A stretch of 64,000 nt of DNA, from positions 124,001 through 188,000 of the forward strand of contig CAWEWG010000014.1 of the NCBI GenBank assembly GCA_963812795.1, in the 5' to 3' direction. Under the pieces are notes generated by a model, which was given only the letters and a program-made list of their open reading frames with translations, was not told the DNA's origin and ran no database searches. The stretch is from Hyphomicrobium_A sp963812795 (GTDB lineage: Bacteria > Pseudomonadota > Alphaproteobacteria > Rhizobiales > Hyphomicrobiaceae). A program made the translations under genes and the position numbers. Shown here one piece after another: positions 1 to 8,705 of the stretch. Numbering within the stretch: the first letter of the stretch is position 1; every line of letters starts with the position of its first letter.

Positions 1-7
1 TCGGCTC

Positions 8-1075
8 GTGACCAGCGCCAAGCGCGACACCGACGCGACGGAAGCCAGCCTGCGTCCGCAATCGCTCGCCGAGTTCATCGGCCAGGAGCAGGCGCGCGCC
101 AACCTCGGCATATTCATCAAGGCCGCCCGCGACCGTGGCGAAGCCCTCGACCACGTGCTGTTCGCCGGCCCGCCGGGTCTCGGCAAGACGACGCTGGCGC
201 AGATCATGGCCAAGGAGCTGGGCGTCGGCTTTCGCGCCACCTCGGGTCCGGTCATCGCCAAGGCCGGCGATCTTGCGGCACTGCTGACCAACCTCGAAGA
301 TCGGGACGTGCTGTTCATCGACGAGATCCATCGCCTCAGCCCGGCGGTGGAGGAGATCCTCTATCCCGCGCTCGAGGACTACCAGCTTGACCTCATCATC
401 GGCGAGGGTCCGGCGGCGCGCTCGGTGCGCATCGACCTCGCCAAGTTCACGCTCGTCGGCGCCACGACGCGCCTAGGTCTGCTGACGACGCCGCTGCGCG
501 ACCGCTTCGGCATTCCCGTGCGCCTCAACTTCTACACCGTCGAGGAATTGGAACGGGTCGTCACGCGTGGCGCGCGCGTGCTCTCGACACCCATCAGTGT
601 CGACGGCGCCCACGAAATCGCCCGCCGCGCCCGCGGCACGCCGCGCATCGCCGGCCGCCTGTTGCGACGCGTGCGCGATTTTGCCTCCGTTGCCGGCGCG
701 CCGATCATCGACGCGACGCTGGCCGACAAGGCGCTGTTGGCGCTCGAGGTCGATTCCGAGGGTCTCGACAGCCTCGACCGCCGCTATCTCACCTGCATCG
801 CCAAGGGCCATGACGGCGGGCCCGTCGGCATCGAGACCATCGCCGCCGCCCTGTCGGAGCCGCGCGACGCCCTGGAAGAGATCGTCGAGCCGTTTCTGTT
901 GCAGCAGGGCTTCATCAGCCGGACGCCGCGCGGACGCGTCACCACCCTCAAGGCCTACAAGCACCTCGGCCTGTCCGGGCCGCAGAGGTCATCGAGCCCC
1001 CAGGGCGCCCTATTCGACGTGCTGGATGACGATGCGGAGAGTGACGGCGGCGAAGGCGAGGCCGGCACCGCCTGA
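8..1075 (+). CDS. ruvB: Holliday junction branch migration helicase RuvB
   Basis: Hexameric AAA+ motor that drives branch migration of Holliday junctions with RuvA before RuvC cleavage. The 355-residue product has Walker A GPPGLGKTT at residues 54-62, Walker B with D105-E106 (LFIDEIHR), the sensor/arginine-finger region GATTRLGLLTTPLRDRFG, and a C-terminal winged helix. Length is normal for RuvB. The start is a GTG at position 8, close to the window edge, so a start further upstream cannot be excluded. ruvC and ruvA would be expected just to the left, and ybgC and tol genes follow as in many alphaproteobacteria. Confidence 0.97.
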   Translation: MTSAKRDTDATEASLRPQSLAEFIGQEQARANLGIFIKAARDRGEALDHVLFAGPPGLGKTTLAQIMAKELGVGFRATSGPVIAKAGDLAALLTNLEDRDVLFIDEIHRLSPAVEEILYPALEDYQLDLIIGEGPAARSVRIDLAKFTLVGATTRLGLLTTPLRDRFGIPVRLNFYTVEELERVVTRGARVLSTPISVDGAHEIARRARGTPRIAGRLLRRVRDFASVAGAPIIDATLADKALLALEVDSEGLDSLDRRYLTCIAKGHDGGPVGIETIAAALSEPRDALEEIVEPFLLQQGFISRTPRGRVTTLKAYKHLGLSGPQRSSSPQGALFDVLDDDAESDGGEGEAGTA

Positions 1076-1182
1076 ACCCCCGTCGCCGGCTGCTATGCCG
1101 CAGGCCGCGTCAACTTCTGGCACATCTTTTGCGTCCAGATGGTGTTCGTCGCGCATCTCCGCAGAGCCGGTCGGCCATCCCC

Positions 1183-2088
1183 GTGATCACCCGTAGACAA
1201 CTGTTCCAGAGCCTCGGCGCCGCCACCGCCGGAGGCGTGGGCCTCGGCGGCATCGCCTTTGCCGAGCCCTTCCGCACCAAGCTCACCCACTACGCGCTGA
1301 CGCCGCCGCGCTGGCCCCAGGGCCTGTCGCTGAAGCTCGCCGTCATCGCCGATCTGCACGCCTGCAATCCGTGGATGGGCGTTGCGCGCATCGACCGGCT
1401 CGTCGCCGAGGCGAACGCGCAGCAGCCCGACGCCGTGTTGCTGCTCGGCGATTACGTCGTCGGGCATAAGCTCGCTCGCTATTCGCAGCCCGTCACCGCC
1501 AAAGAGTGGGCCGGCGCGCTGGCCGGCTTACGGGCGCCGCTGGGTGTGCATGCCGTGCTCGGCAATCACGATTGGTGGGACGACCGCGACGCGCAGCGCC
1601 GCCGCTGCGGACCGACGCGCGCGGGATCGGCGCTGCAGAATGCCGGCATCACGCTGCACGAGAATACCTGCCTGCGCGTCGCCAAGGATGGCGGTGCGGT
1701 TTGGCTCGCCGGTCTCGGCGACCAGTGGGCCTTCCCGCCCACTCGCGGGACGGACTTTGATTCCTACACCGGCGTCGACGATCTCGCCGGCACGCTGGCG
1801 CAGGTGACCGACGACGCGCCCATCGTTCTCATGGCGCACGAGCCCGACATCTTTCCGAGCGTGCCCGAGCGCGTAGCGCTGACGGTCTGCGGGCACACGC
1901 ATGGCGGTCAGGTGCGCTTCTTCGGCTACGCGCCCCACGTCCCCTCGAAGTTCGGCAACCGCTACGTCTACGGCCACATCGTCGAAGGCGGTCGCAACCT
2001 CATCGTCTCCGGCGGTCTCGGCTGCTCGGAGCTACCCGTCCGCTTCGGCGCGCCGCCTGAAATCGTCATCGTCGAATTGGGCGCTTGA
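1183..2088 (+). CDS. Tat-type metallophosphoesterase (YaeI-like)
   Basis: Calcineurin-like phosphoesterase of about 301 residues. Metal-binding motifs in order are D57-x-H59 (ADLHAC), G89-D90, GNHD at 127-130, then MAHEPD and CGHTHGG nearer the C-terminus. The GTG at 1183 is preferred because it places TRRQLFQ at the N-terminus, a twin-arginine pattern followed by an Ala/Gly-rich hydrophobic stretch, so the enzyme is probably exported. An upstream TTG at 1129 would bury that signal. The substrate is unknown; YaeI of E. coli, a similar enzyme, acts on UDP-2,3-diacylglucosamine in vitro. It sits between ruvB and ybgC, and the next gene starts 47 nt after its stop. Confidence 0.85.
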   Translation: MITRRQLFQSLGAATAGGVGLGGIAFAEPFRTKLTHYALTPPRWPQGLSLKLAVIADLHACNPWMGVARIDRLVAEANAQQPDAVLLLGDYVVGHKLARYSQPVTAKEWAGALAGLRAPLGVHAVLGNHDWWDDRDAQRRRCGPTRAGSALQNAGITLHENTCLRVAKDGGAVWLAGLGDQWAFPPTRGTDFDSYTGVDDLAGTLAQVTDDAPIVLMAHEPDIFPSVPERVALTVCGHTHGGQVRFFGYAPHVPSKFGNRYVYGHIVEGGRNLIVSGGLGCSELPVRFGAPPEIVIVELGA

Positions 2089-2135
2089 GGGATGAGCAGC
2101 GTGACAACGCGGCTGCGATCGGTTCTCTTCGCGCC

Positions 2136-2609
2136 ATGAGCAACCCGCACGACGACAAATGGCCCGACCTTGCCGGCCGCCTTTTGCAAGATGGCCCGGC
2201 GCGCACGCACGTGCTGCCGGTGCGCGTTTATTTCGAGGACACGGATTTTTCCGGCCTCGTCTACCACGCGAGCTACGTACGCTGGTGCGAGCGCGGTCGC
2301 TCCGATTTCCTGCGCCTGCTCGGCGGCGATCACCGCCGGCTGATCGACGCCACGGACGGATCGGAGCCGGCGGCTTTCGTCGTGCGTCGCATGACGTTCG
2401 ATTTCTTGAAGCCGGCGCGCATCGACGAATTGCTCGAGGTCGACACCCGCGTAAAGAGCGTCGGCGCCGCCAGCCTGACGCTGTTGCAGTCCATTAGACG
2501 TTTGGAAACCACGTTGGTCGAAGCGGAGGTGACGGTCGTCCTCATCTCTGTTTCGGGCAAGCCGCTGCGCATATCGAGTGCCCTGCGTGCGGCGTTCGGC
2601 GAGGCCTGA
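2136..2609 (+). CDS. ybgC: Tol-Pal-associated acyl-CoA thioesterase YbgC
   Basis: Hot-dog-fold thioesterase of 157 residues, usually encoded at the head of tol-pal clusters. The signature is FEDTDFSGLVYHASYVRWCERGR from about residue 33, with D37 matching the catalytic aspartate of E. coli YbgC. The ATG at 2136 is chosen over an upstream TTG at 2085 because it gives the usual family length and does not overlap the previous gene. It is separated from tolQ by almost 3.8 kb, unlike the canonical contiguous arrangement. Confidence 0.9.
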   Translation: MSNPHDDKWPDLAGRLLQDGPARTHVLPVRVYFEDTDFSGLVYHASYVRWCERGRSDFLRLLGGDHRRLIDATDGSEPAAFVVRRMTFDFLKPARIDELLEVDTRVKSVGAASLTLLQSIRRLETTLVEAEVTVVLISVSGKPLRISSALRAAFGEA

Positions 2610-2775
2610 AGAGGTGCGGCGGACAGGCCGCTTTCCACCCGGGCGCGGGCTCCGACCTACAGAAAACGCTTGATTCCGGCCCTTATCCCGCATATTCGCG
2701 CTCGGCCGACGGCACATTGTGCGTGCATCTCGTGTACTATCCCTGCGGCTGAACGATTCTCTCAAGGAAACAACG

Positions 2776-3078
2776 ATGGCTGAAAAAATCCCCGCGAAGA
2801 TCAACACGGTTACGCTTCGCCAGATCGGCGCTGCCCTTTCGGAAGCGCACGACATCCCCAAGAAGCAGGCAGCCGCCGTGCTCGAGGATCTGGTGACGAT
2901 GATCACCAAGCACCTCAAGAAGGGCGACAAGATCCGCATCGGCGGTCTCGGCGTGCTGCAGGTCCGCAAGCGCCCGGCGCGCATGGGCCGCAACCCGGCA
3001 ACCGGCGAAGCCATCAAGATCAAGGCTTCGAAGAAGGTCGCCTTCCGCGCCGCCAAGGAGCTCAAGGAATCCGTCTGA
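2776..3078 (+). CDS. HU-family DNA-binding protein
   Basis: Histone-like nucleoid protein of 100 residues. The N-terminal helical dimerisation part is followed by the beta-arm signature GRNPATGEAIKIKASK and a C-terminal helix ending RAAKELKESV. The ATG at 2776 has an AAGGAA ribosome site 5-11 nt upstream; an earlier in-frame start at 2719 lacks family similarity. It is a monocistronic unit closed by a strong terminator at 3118-3149. Confidence 0.95.
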   Translation: MAEKIPAKINTVTLRQIGAALSEAHDIPKKQAAAVLEDLVTMITKHLKKGDKIRIGGLGVLQVRKRPARMGRNPATGEAIKIKASKKVAFRAAKELKESV

Positions 3079-3117
3079 GCTGAGCCGCTCACGCTTTTCT
3101 TTGCAGGCGAGATTACC

Positions 3118-3149
3118 GCGCGCCGGTGGGTTCACCGGCGCGCTTTTTT
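3118..3149 (+). terminator. Rho-independent terminator of the HU gene
   Basis: Perfect 11-bp GC-rich stem (3118-3128 with 3133-3143), loop GGTT, followed by six T at 3144-3149. It lies 40 nt after the HU stop codon. Confidence 0.92.
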
Positions 3150-3255
3150 GCGTCAATGCGGAGAGCCACGCCGCGCGCCGACCCAACTCTCGCCATTTGC
3201 CCGCCATAGACTGCGAATCGGCTACCTTTGACCTAACGCAGACGATGGAGGCGAC

Positions 3256-3540
3256 ATGTCTGAAAAGACGATCCTCGTTGTACCCGGCAAGAAGCTGACG
3301 GTGCCGCGCCCGCTCAAGCGCAGCCTGCAGGTGCTTACCGCGGTCGGGCTCACGGCGGGCGTAGCGCTCGCCATTCTCATCGGCAACGGCCTGTTGGTTC
3401 CGCGCGGTCACCTGCTGCAGGGGTGGGACGTGTGGGTGACCTTCATCAACCGCACCGACATCCTCGCCACCATGGTACTGACGGCGCTGGTGACGGTCTT
3501 GTTGGTCTACTGGCAGCGCGACCAGGAGCGCGGCAAGTAG
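3256..3540 (+). CDS. Small two-helix membrane protein, unknown function
   Basis: A 94-residue product that I do not recognise. It has a basic N-terminus, a hydrophobic segment around residues 27-50 (VLTAVGLTAGVALAILIGNG), a short linker and a second helix around 69-86 (ILATMVLTALVTVLLVYW), ending in charged residues (QRDQERGK). A GGAGG lies 4 nt before the ATG. It stands alone after the HU terminator, with convergent genes downstream. Confidence 0.6.
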   Translation: MSEKTILVVPGKKLTVPRPLKRSLQVLTAVGLTAGVALAILIGNGLLVPRGHLLQGWDVWVTFINRTDILATMVLTALVTVLLVYWQRDQERGK

Positions 3541-3630
3541 CGCAAGTAGCTAAAGCCGGTAGCTGTTGAGAATTCCCGCCGGCGATGCGGATGCGCCGTG
3601 TTTGCGGGGCAGCGCGAATGCGTAATGCAA

Positions 3631-3657
3631 ATACAAAAGCCCGCGAAAACCGCGGGC
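3631..3657 (-). terminator. Minus-strand terminator
   Basis: Stem GCCCGCG (3639-3645 with 3651-3657) with a 5-nt loop. Read on the minus strand it is followed by TTTTGTATTT. It is placed to stop transcription of the secreted-protein gene at 3752-4117 and lies in the convergent gap after the two-helix membrane protein. Confidence 0.75.
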
Positions 3658-3696
3658 GGTGCAAACTCGAAGTAGGCAATCCCGGAAATAGGCAAG

Positions 3697-3724
3697 GGAG
3701 GACACGGCTATCGCCGCGTCCTCC
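3697..3724 (-). terminator. Hairpin just downstream of the secreted-repeat gene
   Basis: A 12-bp inverted repeat (3697-3708 with 3713-3724). Its one mismatch is a G-U wobble in minus-strand RNA but A-C on the plus strand, which suggests minus-strand function. No T-run follows, so it may be an RNA-stability hairpin working with the terminator at 3631-3657. Confidence 0.5.
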
Positions 3725-3751
3725 GCTTGTCAGCAGAGAGCTGCTCGCTGA

Positions 3752-4117
3752 TTAGCAGCAGCAACGCTTGCGATAGTGCTTCACAGCGGCAACGGTGCGG
3801 TAGCTGCGGACGCGCTCGAAAGAAACCTTGCGGACGACCGACACGGTCGGCTGCTGGACGGCGACGCGGCGATAGAACTTGCGGCAGCCGCAACGGTCAC
3901 TATAGGCCTTCTTCACCCAAACGGTGCGGTAGCTGCGCACGCGCTCGTAAGAGACCTTGCGCACCAGCGTAGTCGTCGGCTGGCGATAATAGACCTTCTT
4001 TGCAACGGTGCAGCAACCGCCGCGATTGAACAGATGTGCTTCCGCAGAAGTCGTCACAGCCATGCTCGTACCGGCCATCACGCCCGCGGCAACCAGAACT
4101 CCAAGAAGCCCACGCAT
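3752..4117 (-). CDS. Secreted basic protein with duplicated YRTV module
   Basis: I do not recognise a named family. From the ATG at 4117 (GGGAG ribosome site about 10 nt upstream) the product is 121 residues with a signal peptide (LLGVLVAAGVMAGTSMA, likely cut after SAEA). The mature part has two copies of VRKVSxERVRSYRTV separated by about 25 residues, rich in Arg, Lys, Tyr and Val, plus paired cysteines (GGCC, RCGCR, terminal CCC). An earlier ATG at 4156 is possible. The composition suggests a periplasmic or surface polypeptide held by disulfides or interacting with anionic polymers; this is inference. Confidence 0.65.
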   Translation of the reverse strand: MRGLLGVLVAAGVMAGTSMAVTTSAEAHLFNRGGCCTVAKKVYYRQPTTTLVRKVSYERVRSYRTVWVKKAYSDRCGCRKFYRRVAVQQPTVSVVRKVSFERVRSYRTVAAVKHYRKRCCC

Positions 4118-4555
4118 TCTGAAAACTCCCAAATTCACCCACGCACGATTTTTCATGTTTGACGTTTCGGCAATAAATCCGGGCACGCCAAACGGCACGT
4201 GAAATGGATAACATGGCCCCATTGTAAAAATTGGTTAGGCCCGAAAACAAACGAAATGGATTTAGGCTTATGGTTAATGAACGGCATAGGACGGCGAATT
4301 AGGCGTCTCAAAAAGACAAGAAATACAAATGATAATCGTTTGTTTGTAGGTTAATAGCGCAACTGTTTATGCAACTATTCATTTCGGTTCATTTGATAAG
4401 AAAGCACATGCCGACAAAGATAACGATTAGACGTGCAATGCGGCTCGCGAAGTAAATGCAAAACAACTTTTGCCCGCGCCATTTTCAGGCGGCGGTCAAC
4501 CATCCGTTAGTTTCCGGGGTTGGGGAGGAAACACCGGCGGAGCGGGGCCGGCTGA
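4118..4555. other. AT-rich intergenic gap
   Basis: About 440 bp between two genes both read on the minus strand. The 4220-4460 part is clearly richer in A and T than the surrounding genes. I see no coding potential, RNA gene or terminator in it. It should hold the promoter of the secreted-repeat gene; several TTAA half-sites occur (near 4277 and 4351) but none is paired at the 7-nt spacing used by CtrA. Confidence 0.5.
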
Positions 4556-5263
4556 CTAGCGGCAATGCTCGGTGTGCTCGGCGTCTTTCTTGATCACCTG
4601 GCCGATCGGGTCGACGGAGCCCGTCGTCACCTCGAGCGGTTCGGTGCAGCGCCAGGCCGACAGCACCTTCGGCTGCGCCCGGGCGTCGCCCTTGCGTACC
4701 GGCAAGTCGGGCGCCGCGGCGGTGACCGTCGCCGGGAGCTTAGGTGGCATCTTTGCCGGCACCGGTGTCGGCGCGATGGGCGTCTGCTCGGCCAAGGCCT
4801 TGGCAAAACAACGATCTAGGTTGGCGCAACGGCGCTTGGCGGAGGGATGGGAATCGGTTTCTGGCGCCCCCTCGAAGCTGTCGCAGACCTCGGTAAGGCC
4901 CTTGCGGTCGAGCCAGCGCTCGCGCACGCCGCGGTTGACGGCAAAGCAGTCGGCATCGAGTTCGCTGTCGCCGCCGCTGATATGCCCGCACTCGTGGCTG
5001 AAGACGAACAGGCGCACCGCCGGCGGTTGCTGGTTCATCATATCCGGGTTGAGGATCAGGACGGTGTCGCCGGCGCCGCCCTCGCTCGGCAGGTCGCGGT
5101 CGACATAGATATCGGCCTTGCCGCACGACACCTTGCGGCCCGCCAGAGTGACGCTGCGCCCCATGAGCTGCTCCCCGGCCACGGCCGAGGTCGACGTCGG
5201 GACAGCCGCAGCCAGGCTCACGAGAGCCGCCGGCAGCAGAAGCAGATTACGCAACTTGACCAT
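4556..5263 (-). CDS. Secreted HExxH putative metallopeptidase
   Basis: A 235-residue product from the ATG at 5263. It has a signal peptide (LRNLLLLPAALVSLAAAVP, cut near SAVAG), then a domain with FVFSHECGHISGGDSELDAD. HECGH fits the zinc-protease HExxH motif, and the downstream E/D residues of SELDAD could be the third ligand. Several cysteines follow. The C-terminal third is Pro/Ala-rich and ends in EHTEHCR. No family name can be assigned. Similar architectures in Hyphomicrobiales are annotated only as hypothetical or M48-like proteins (from memory). Proteolytic activity is inference. Confidence 0.6.
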   Translation of the reverse strand: MVKLRNLLLLPAALVSLAAAVPTSTSAVAGEQLMGRSVTLAGRKVSCGKADIYVDRDLPSEGGAGDTVLILNPDMMNQQPPAVRLFVFSHECGHISGGDSELDADCFAVNRGVRERWLDRKGLTEVCDSFEGAPETDSHPSAKRRCANLDRCFAKALAEQTPIAPTPVPAKMPPKLPATVTAAAPDLPVRKGDARAQPKVLSAWRCTEPLEVTTGSVDPIGQVIKKDAEHTEHCR

Positions 5264-5457
5264 CGACCAGGCTCGCTCGGCCCCCCGGCTCCCCTTGGCA
5301 GCCGGCAATTAAGTGGCTGAATTAGCCCGAATTAGGACGCCCGATCTGCAGCACCCCATCGGCAAGGCAACACTACGGGACAGCTCCCGAACAAATTATG
5401 CATGGTCCCGCCGCCGTCTTCGCAAGCGTCGCATCGACAACCGATCGGGCGCTAACC

Positions 5458-6150
5458 ATGATGGGCCGGGGCATCGAACGCAGGGGGCACCGCGTGGGGC
5501 AGGAGAAAGACGCCGAGGGCATCGACCTCGACATCAAGGACGCGATGGAGGGGCACCAGCGTTTTCGCGCCGAGTTCGAGAAGGACCGCGCCTTCTATCA
5601 AAGCCTGGCGGCCAAGACGCAAAAGCCGCGCCTGCTGTGGATCGGCTGCGCTGACAGCCGGGTGGTGCCGGCGCAGATCACCAGCTCGGATCCGGGCGAA
5701 TTGTTCGAGGTTCGCAACATCGCCAACGTCGTGCCGCCCGCCGACGCCTATGACGATGCGGTCGGCGCCGCCATCGAATACGGAGTTGGCCACCTCGGCA
5801 TCGACGACATTGTCGTTTGCGGCCACACCGGTTGCGGTGGCATCGCCGCGCTGCTGGAGCCGATCCCGCCGGACCGCGAGGCGCACCTCGGGCGCTGGGT
5901 CGAATTCACCAAGCCGGCACATCAGTTGGTTGCCGCGGCGCAAGTGCCGGAAGCCGAGCGGCTGACCGCCACCATCAAGGCGCACGTTCAGTTCCAGCTC
6001 GACAATCTGATGACCTACGCCATCGTGCGTGAAGGCGTCGCCGCCGGGCGCCTCAACGTCCACGGCTGGCTCTACGATATGGACCACGGCACGCTCAGCG
6101 CCTACGACCCGCAGGCGGGCGGCTGGCGCGGCCTCCTCGACAAGGGCTGA
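5458..6150 (+). CDS. Beta-class carbonic anhydrase
   Basis: Interconverts CO2 and bicarbonate using zinc. Zinc ligands and the catalytic dyad are visible: CADSR (the Cys plus the D-x-R dyad) at 5647-5661, and GHTGCGG with the H-x-x-C pair. FEVRNIANVVPP and the YGVGHLG strand are also typical. The start is uncertain: 5398 (ATG), 5458 (ATG-ATG) and 5545 (ATG with AAGGA close upstream) are all in frame, and the conserved part begins near 5545. The gene stands alone between a minus-strand gene and tolQ. Confidence 0.92.
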   Translation: MMGRGIERRGHRVGQEKDAEGIDLDIKDAMEGHQRFRAEFEKDRAFYQSLAAKTQKPRLLWIGCADSRVVPAQITSSDPGELFEVRNIANVVPPADAYDDAVGAAIEYGVGHLGIDDIVVCGHTGCGGIAALLEPIPPDREAHLGRWVEFTKPAHQLVAAAQVPEAERLTATIKAHVQFQLDNLMTYAIVREGVAAGRLNVHGWLYDMDHGTLSAYDPQAGGWRGLLDKG

Positions 6151-6387
6151 TGTTGCCGAGCGGATCGGGGGACTTGTGTCCATGCGGTAAAATGCTTGCG
6201 GCGGCCCTGAGTCGGCGCCCGCCACGCCGCCGTTTGGTCATATTGCGAGGCAACATGCCCTCTTGGGGATGTGGGCAAAGCACGTCACACTCGGGCTTCG
6301 GTTGCGCACGACCGGCAGCGCCGGCCGTAAGGCGCCTCCATTGCGACCGCCCAAGTCCCGGGCTCATCCCACGTCACGGATAAAAAA

Positions 6388-7104
6388 ATGAATCCCACCG
6401 ATATCGCCCAAGAAGCCATCGGTCCCGCGCCGGTGGGCGGCTTCTCGTTCCTCGAGCTGTTCTTGCACGCTCACATCGTCGTGCAGCTCGTCATGGCCGG
6501 CCTGCTCATCGCCTCGATCTGGTCGTGGGCGATCGTCATCGAGAAATTCTTCGCCTTCCGTCGCGCGCGCGCCGAGTCCGATCGCTTCGAGCACATGTTC
6601 TGGTCGGGGCAGTCGCTTGACGAACTCTACACGGCGCTGTCGCGCACCAAGCCCATCACCATGGCAGCGCTGTTCGTTGCCGCCATGCGCGAGTGGAAGC
6701 GCTCGGTCGAAGGCAACATCCGTGCACTTGGCGGCATCCAGTTGCGCGTCGAGAAGGTGATGGACGTCACCATCAGCCGTGAGATGGAGCGCCTTGACCG
6801 GCGCCTATTGTTCCTTGCCACTGTCGGCTCCACGGCACCGTTCGTCGGACTGTTCGGCACGGTTTGGGGCATCATGTCGAGCTTCCAGGCCATCGCCGTA
6901 TCGAAAAACACCAACCTTGCGGTGGTGGCCCCGGGCATCGCCGAAGCCTTGTTCGCTACCGCGCTCGGCCTCGTCGCCGCCATCCCGGCGGTCATTTTTT
7001 ACAATAAGTTTTCCGCCGACAGCGCGCAGATCAGCCATCGGCTGGAAGCGTTCGCCGACGAGTTCGCCGCCATCGTTTCGCGGCAGATCGACGTCAGAAC
7101 TTAA
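6388..7104 (+). CDS. tolQ: Tol-Pal proton channel subunit TolQ
   Basis: Inner-membrane MotA/TolQ/ExbB family protein of 238 residues that with TolR uses proton-motive force to energise TolA. Hydrophobic segments lie at about 25-52, 140-162 and 173-197. The conserved ATVGSTAPFVGLFGTVWGIM and the IAEALFATALGLVAAIPAV helix are present. It is first in tolQ-tolR-tolA-tolB, with a 42-nt gap to tolR. The 237-nt region before it holds the likely promoter. Confidence 0.96.
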   Translation: MNPTDIAQEAIGPAPVGGFSFLELFLHAHIVVQLVMAGLLIASIWSWAIVIEKFFAFRRARAESDRFEHMFWSGQSLDELYTALSRTKPITMAALFVAAMREWKRSVEGNIRALGGIQLRVEKVMDVTISREMERLDRRLLFLATVGSTAPFVGLFGTVWGIMSSFQAIAVSKNTNLAVVAPGIAEALFATALGLVAAIPAVIFYNKFSADSAQISHRLEAFADEFAAIVSRQIDVRT

Positions 7105-7146
7105 AGACCGCGCGAGGACGCGAAGCGGGAAAGCGCGGAGGGCAAC

Positions 7147-7599
7147 ATGGGCGCGAGCATCAGGGCAGCGGGTGGCGGAGGCGGCGGCAAGCGTCGGCGC
7201 CGCGGTCGGCATACGCCGATGAGCGAGATCAACGTCACGCCGATGGTCGACGTGATGCTCGTGCTGCTGATCATCTTCATGGTCGCCGCGCCGCTCCTGC
7301 AGGTTGGCGTGCCGATCGAATTGCCGCAAGCCAAAGGCAAGCAGCTCGAATCCAACAAAGAGCCGCTGGCCATCAGCGTCAAGGCCGACGGCAGCGTGTT
7401 TATCGGCGAGACCGCCGTGACGCTCGACGAGATCGCGCCCAAGCTGAAGGCGATCGCCAAGAACGGCTATGACGAGCAGATCTTCGTGCGCGGCGACAAG
7501 GGCGTCGCCTACGGCACGGTGATGCGCGTCATGGGCCGCATCAGCGCCGGCGGCTTCCGCAAGGTTTCGTTGGTCACGGAAGTGGAGGATGGAGGCTAA
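7147..7599 (+). CDS. tolR: Tol-Pal protein TolR
   Basis: ExbD/TolR family, 150 residues. A Gly/Arg-rich cytoplasmic tail (GGGGGGKRRRRGR) precedes the single membrane helix at about 33-53 with the essential D35 in EINVTPMVDVMLVLL. The periplasmic domain ends FRKVSLVTEVEDGG. The tolA start follows the stop by 2 nt, so translation is probably coupled. Confidence 0.95.
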   Translation: MGASIRAAGGGGGGKRRRRGRHTPMSEINVTPMVDVMLVLLIIFMVAAPLLQVGVPIELPQAKGKQLESNKEPLAISVKADGSVFIGETAVTLDEIAPKLKAIAKNGYDEQIFVRGDKGVAYGTVMRVMGRISAGGFRKVSLVTEVEDGG

Positions 7600-7601
7600 G
7601 C

Positions 7602-8673
7602 GTGACGCGCGGGCTTCTCACCTCGTTCGTCGGGCACGCGCTGCTGTTGTTCTATGCGCTGTTCGACATTCATGCCGCGCCGCCGGATATGCCGCCGATC
7701 ATTCCGATCGAGGCGACGATCATCACGCCGTCCGAGCTGACGCGCCTAAAGCAAGGCGATCCGACCTCCAAGCAGATGGAGGCGAAGGCGAAGGAAGAGC
7801 CGCCGACGGAAGTTTCCAAGAAGGAAGCGGAGAAGCCCAAGCCGATCACGGCGCCGCCGCCGGCTGCCGCGCCGCCACCGCCTCCGCCGCCGGAGCCCGA
7901 GCCGCAAAAGACCGAGACGCCGCCGAAGCAGGATCCGATCGCCGAGAAGCTCGCGGCGGCGCCGCCCGAGCCTGTGCCGCCCGAGCCCGGTCCGACGCCG
8001 GAGGAGAAGAAGAAGCTCGAGGAGAAGCTCGAGCAGGAGAAGAAGGCCGAGGAGGAAAAGAAGAAGGCCGAGGAGAAGAAAAAAGCCGACGAGAAAAAGA
8101 AGGCCGACGAAAAAAAGAAAGCCGACGAGAAAAAGAAAAAGCTCGCCGAGGCAAAGCGCAAGGCGGACGAGAAGAAGAAGTTCGACGCCGACAAGATCGC
8201 CGCGCTGCTCGACAAGACGCCCGACAAGCGCGGTGCGCCGCAGTCCTCGACGCCGCCGACCAAGCCCACCGATTACACCGGCCCCACTGCCGGCGAGCGG
8301 CAGGGCCGCGACACCGTGCTGTCGGCGCGCGAGCAGGATCTATTGCTGTCGATGATCAACTCGCAGCTCGAGCCGTGCGCGCGCCTGCCGGGTGGCGGCG
8401 GCGGACCCGACACGCCGATCGTCAATGTGCGCTTCCGGTTGAACCAGGACGGCTCGCTCAACGGCGAGCCCGGTGGTCGTCGACCGGCAGAACACGCCGC
8501 TGTTCGCCATCGCCGCCGATGCTTCCGTGCGCGCCATCAAGCAGTGCGCGCCGTTCCAGCTTCCGCCCGACAAGTATTCCGCTTGGAGCGACGTCACCTG
8601 GGCGTTCGATTGGCCGGTGATTCTTAGGGCTGGTGCAGCGTTAGGCATGTGCAGCGCCACAATTCGACTATAA
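7602..8673 (+). CDS. tolA: Tol-Pal protein TolA, frame broken near 8470
   Basis: Periplasm-spanning link between the TolQR motor and TolB/Pal. The GTG start gives an N-terminal helix (LLTSFVGHALLLFYALF), a Pro-rich stretch, then a long Lys/Glu/Ala helix with near-repeats of ADEKKK at about 150-200. It ends in a compact domain (SMINSQLEPCARLPG, then NTPLFAIAADASVRAIKQC). The frame shifts at 8468-8473: the text has CCC where CC would keep reading GEPVVVDRQNTP. The second part ends at 8673. I read it as one gene with a one-base insertion, most likely a sequence error. Confidence 0.85.
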
Positions 8674-8705
8674 GCAGCCCACAAACGGGCGAAGGGTTCG
8701 ACGAG

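Noticed and set aside
4223..4555. CtrA site in the AT-rich gap
   Set aside because: TTAA half-sites occur but none has a partner at 7-nt spacing.
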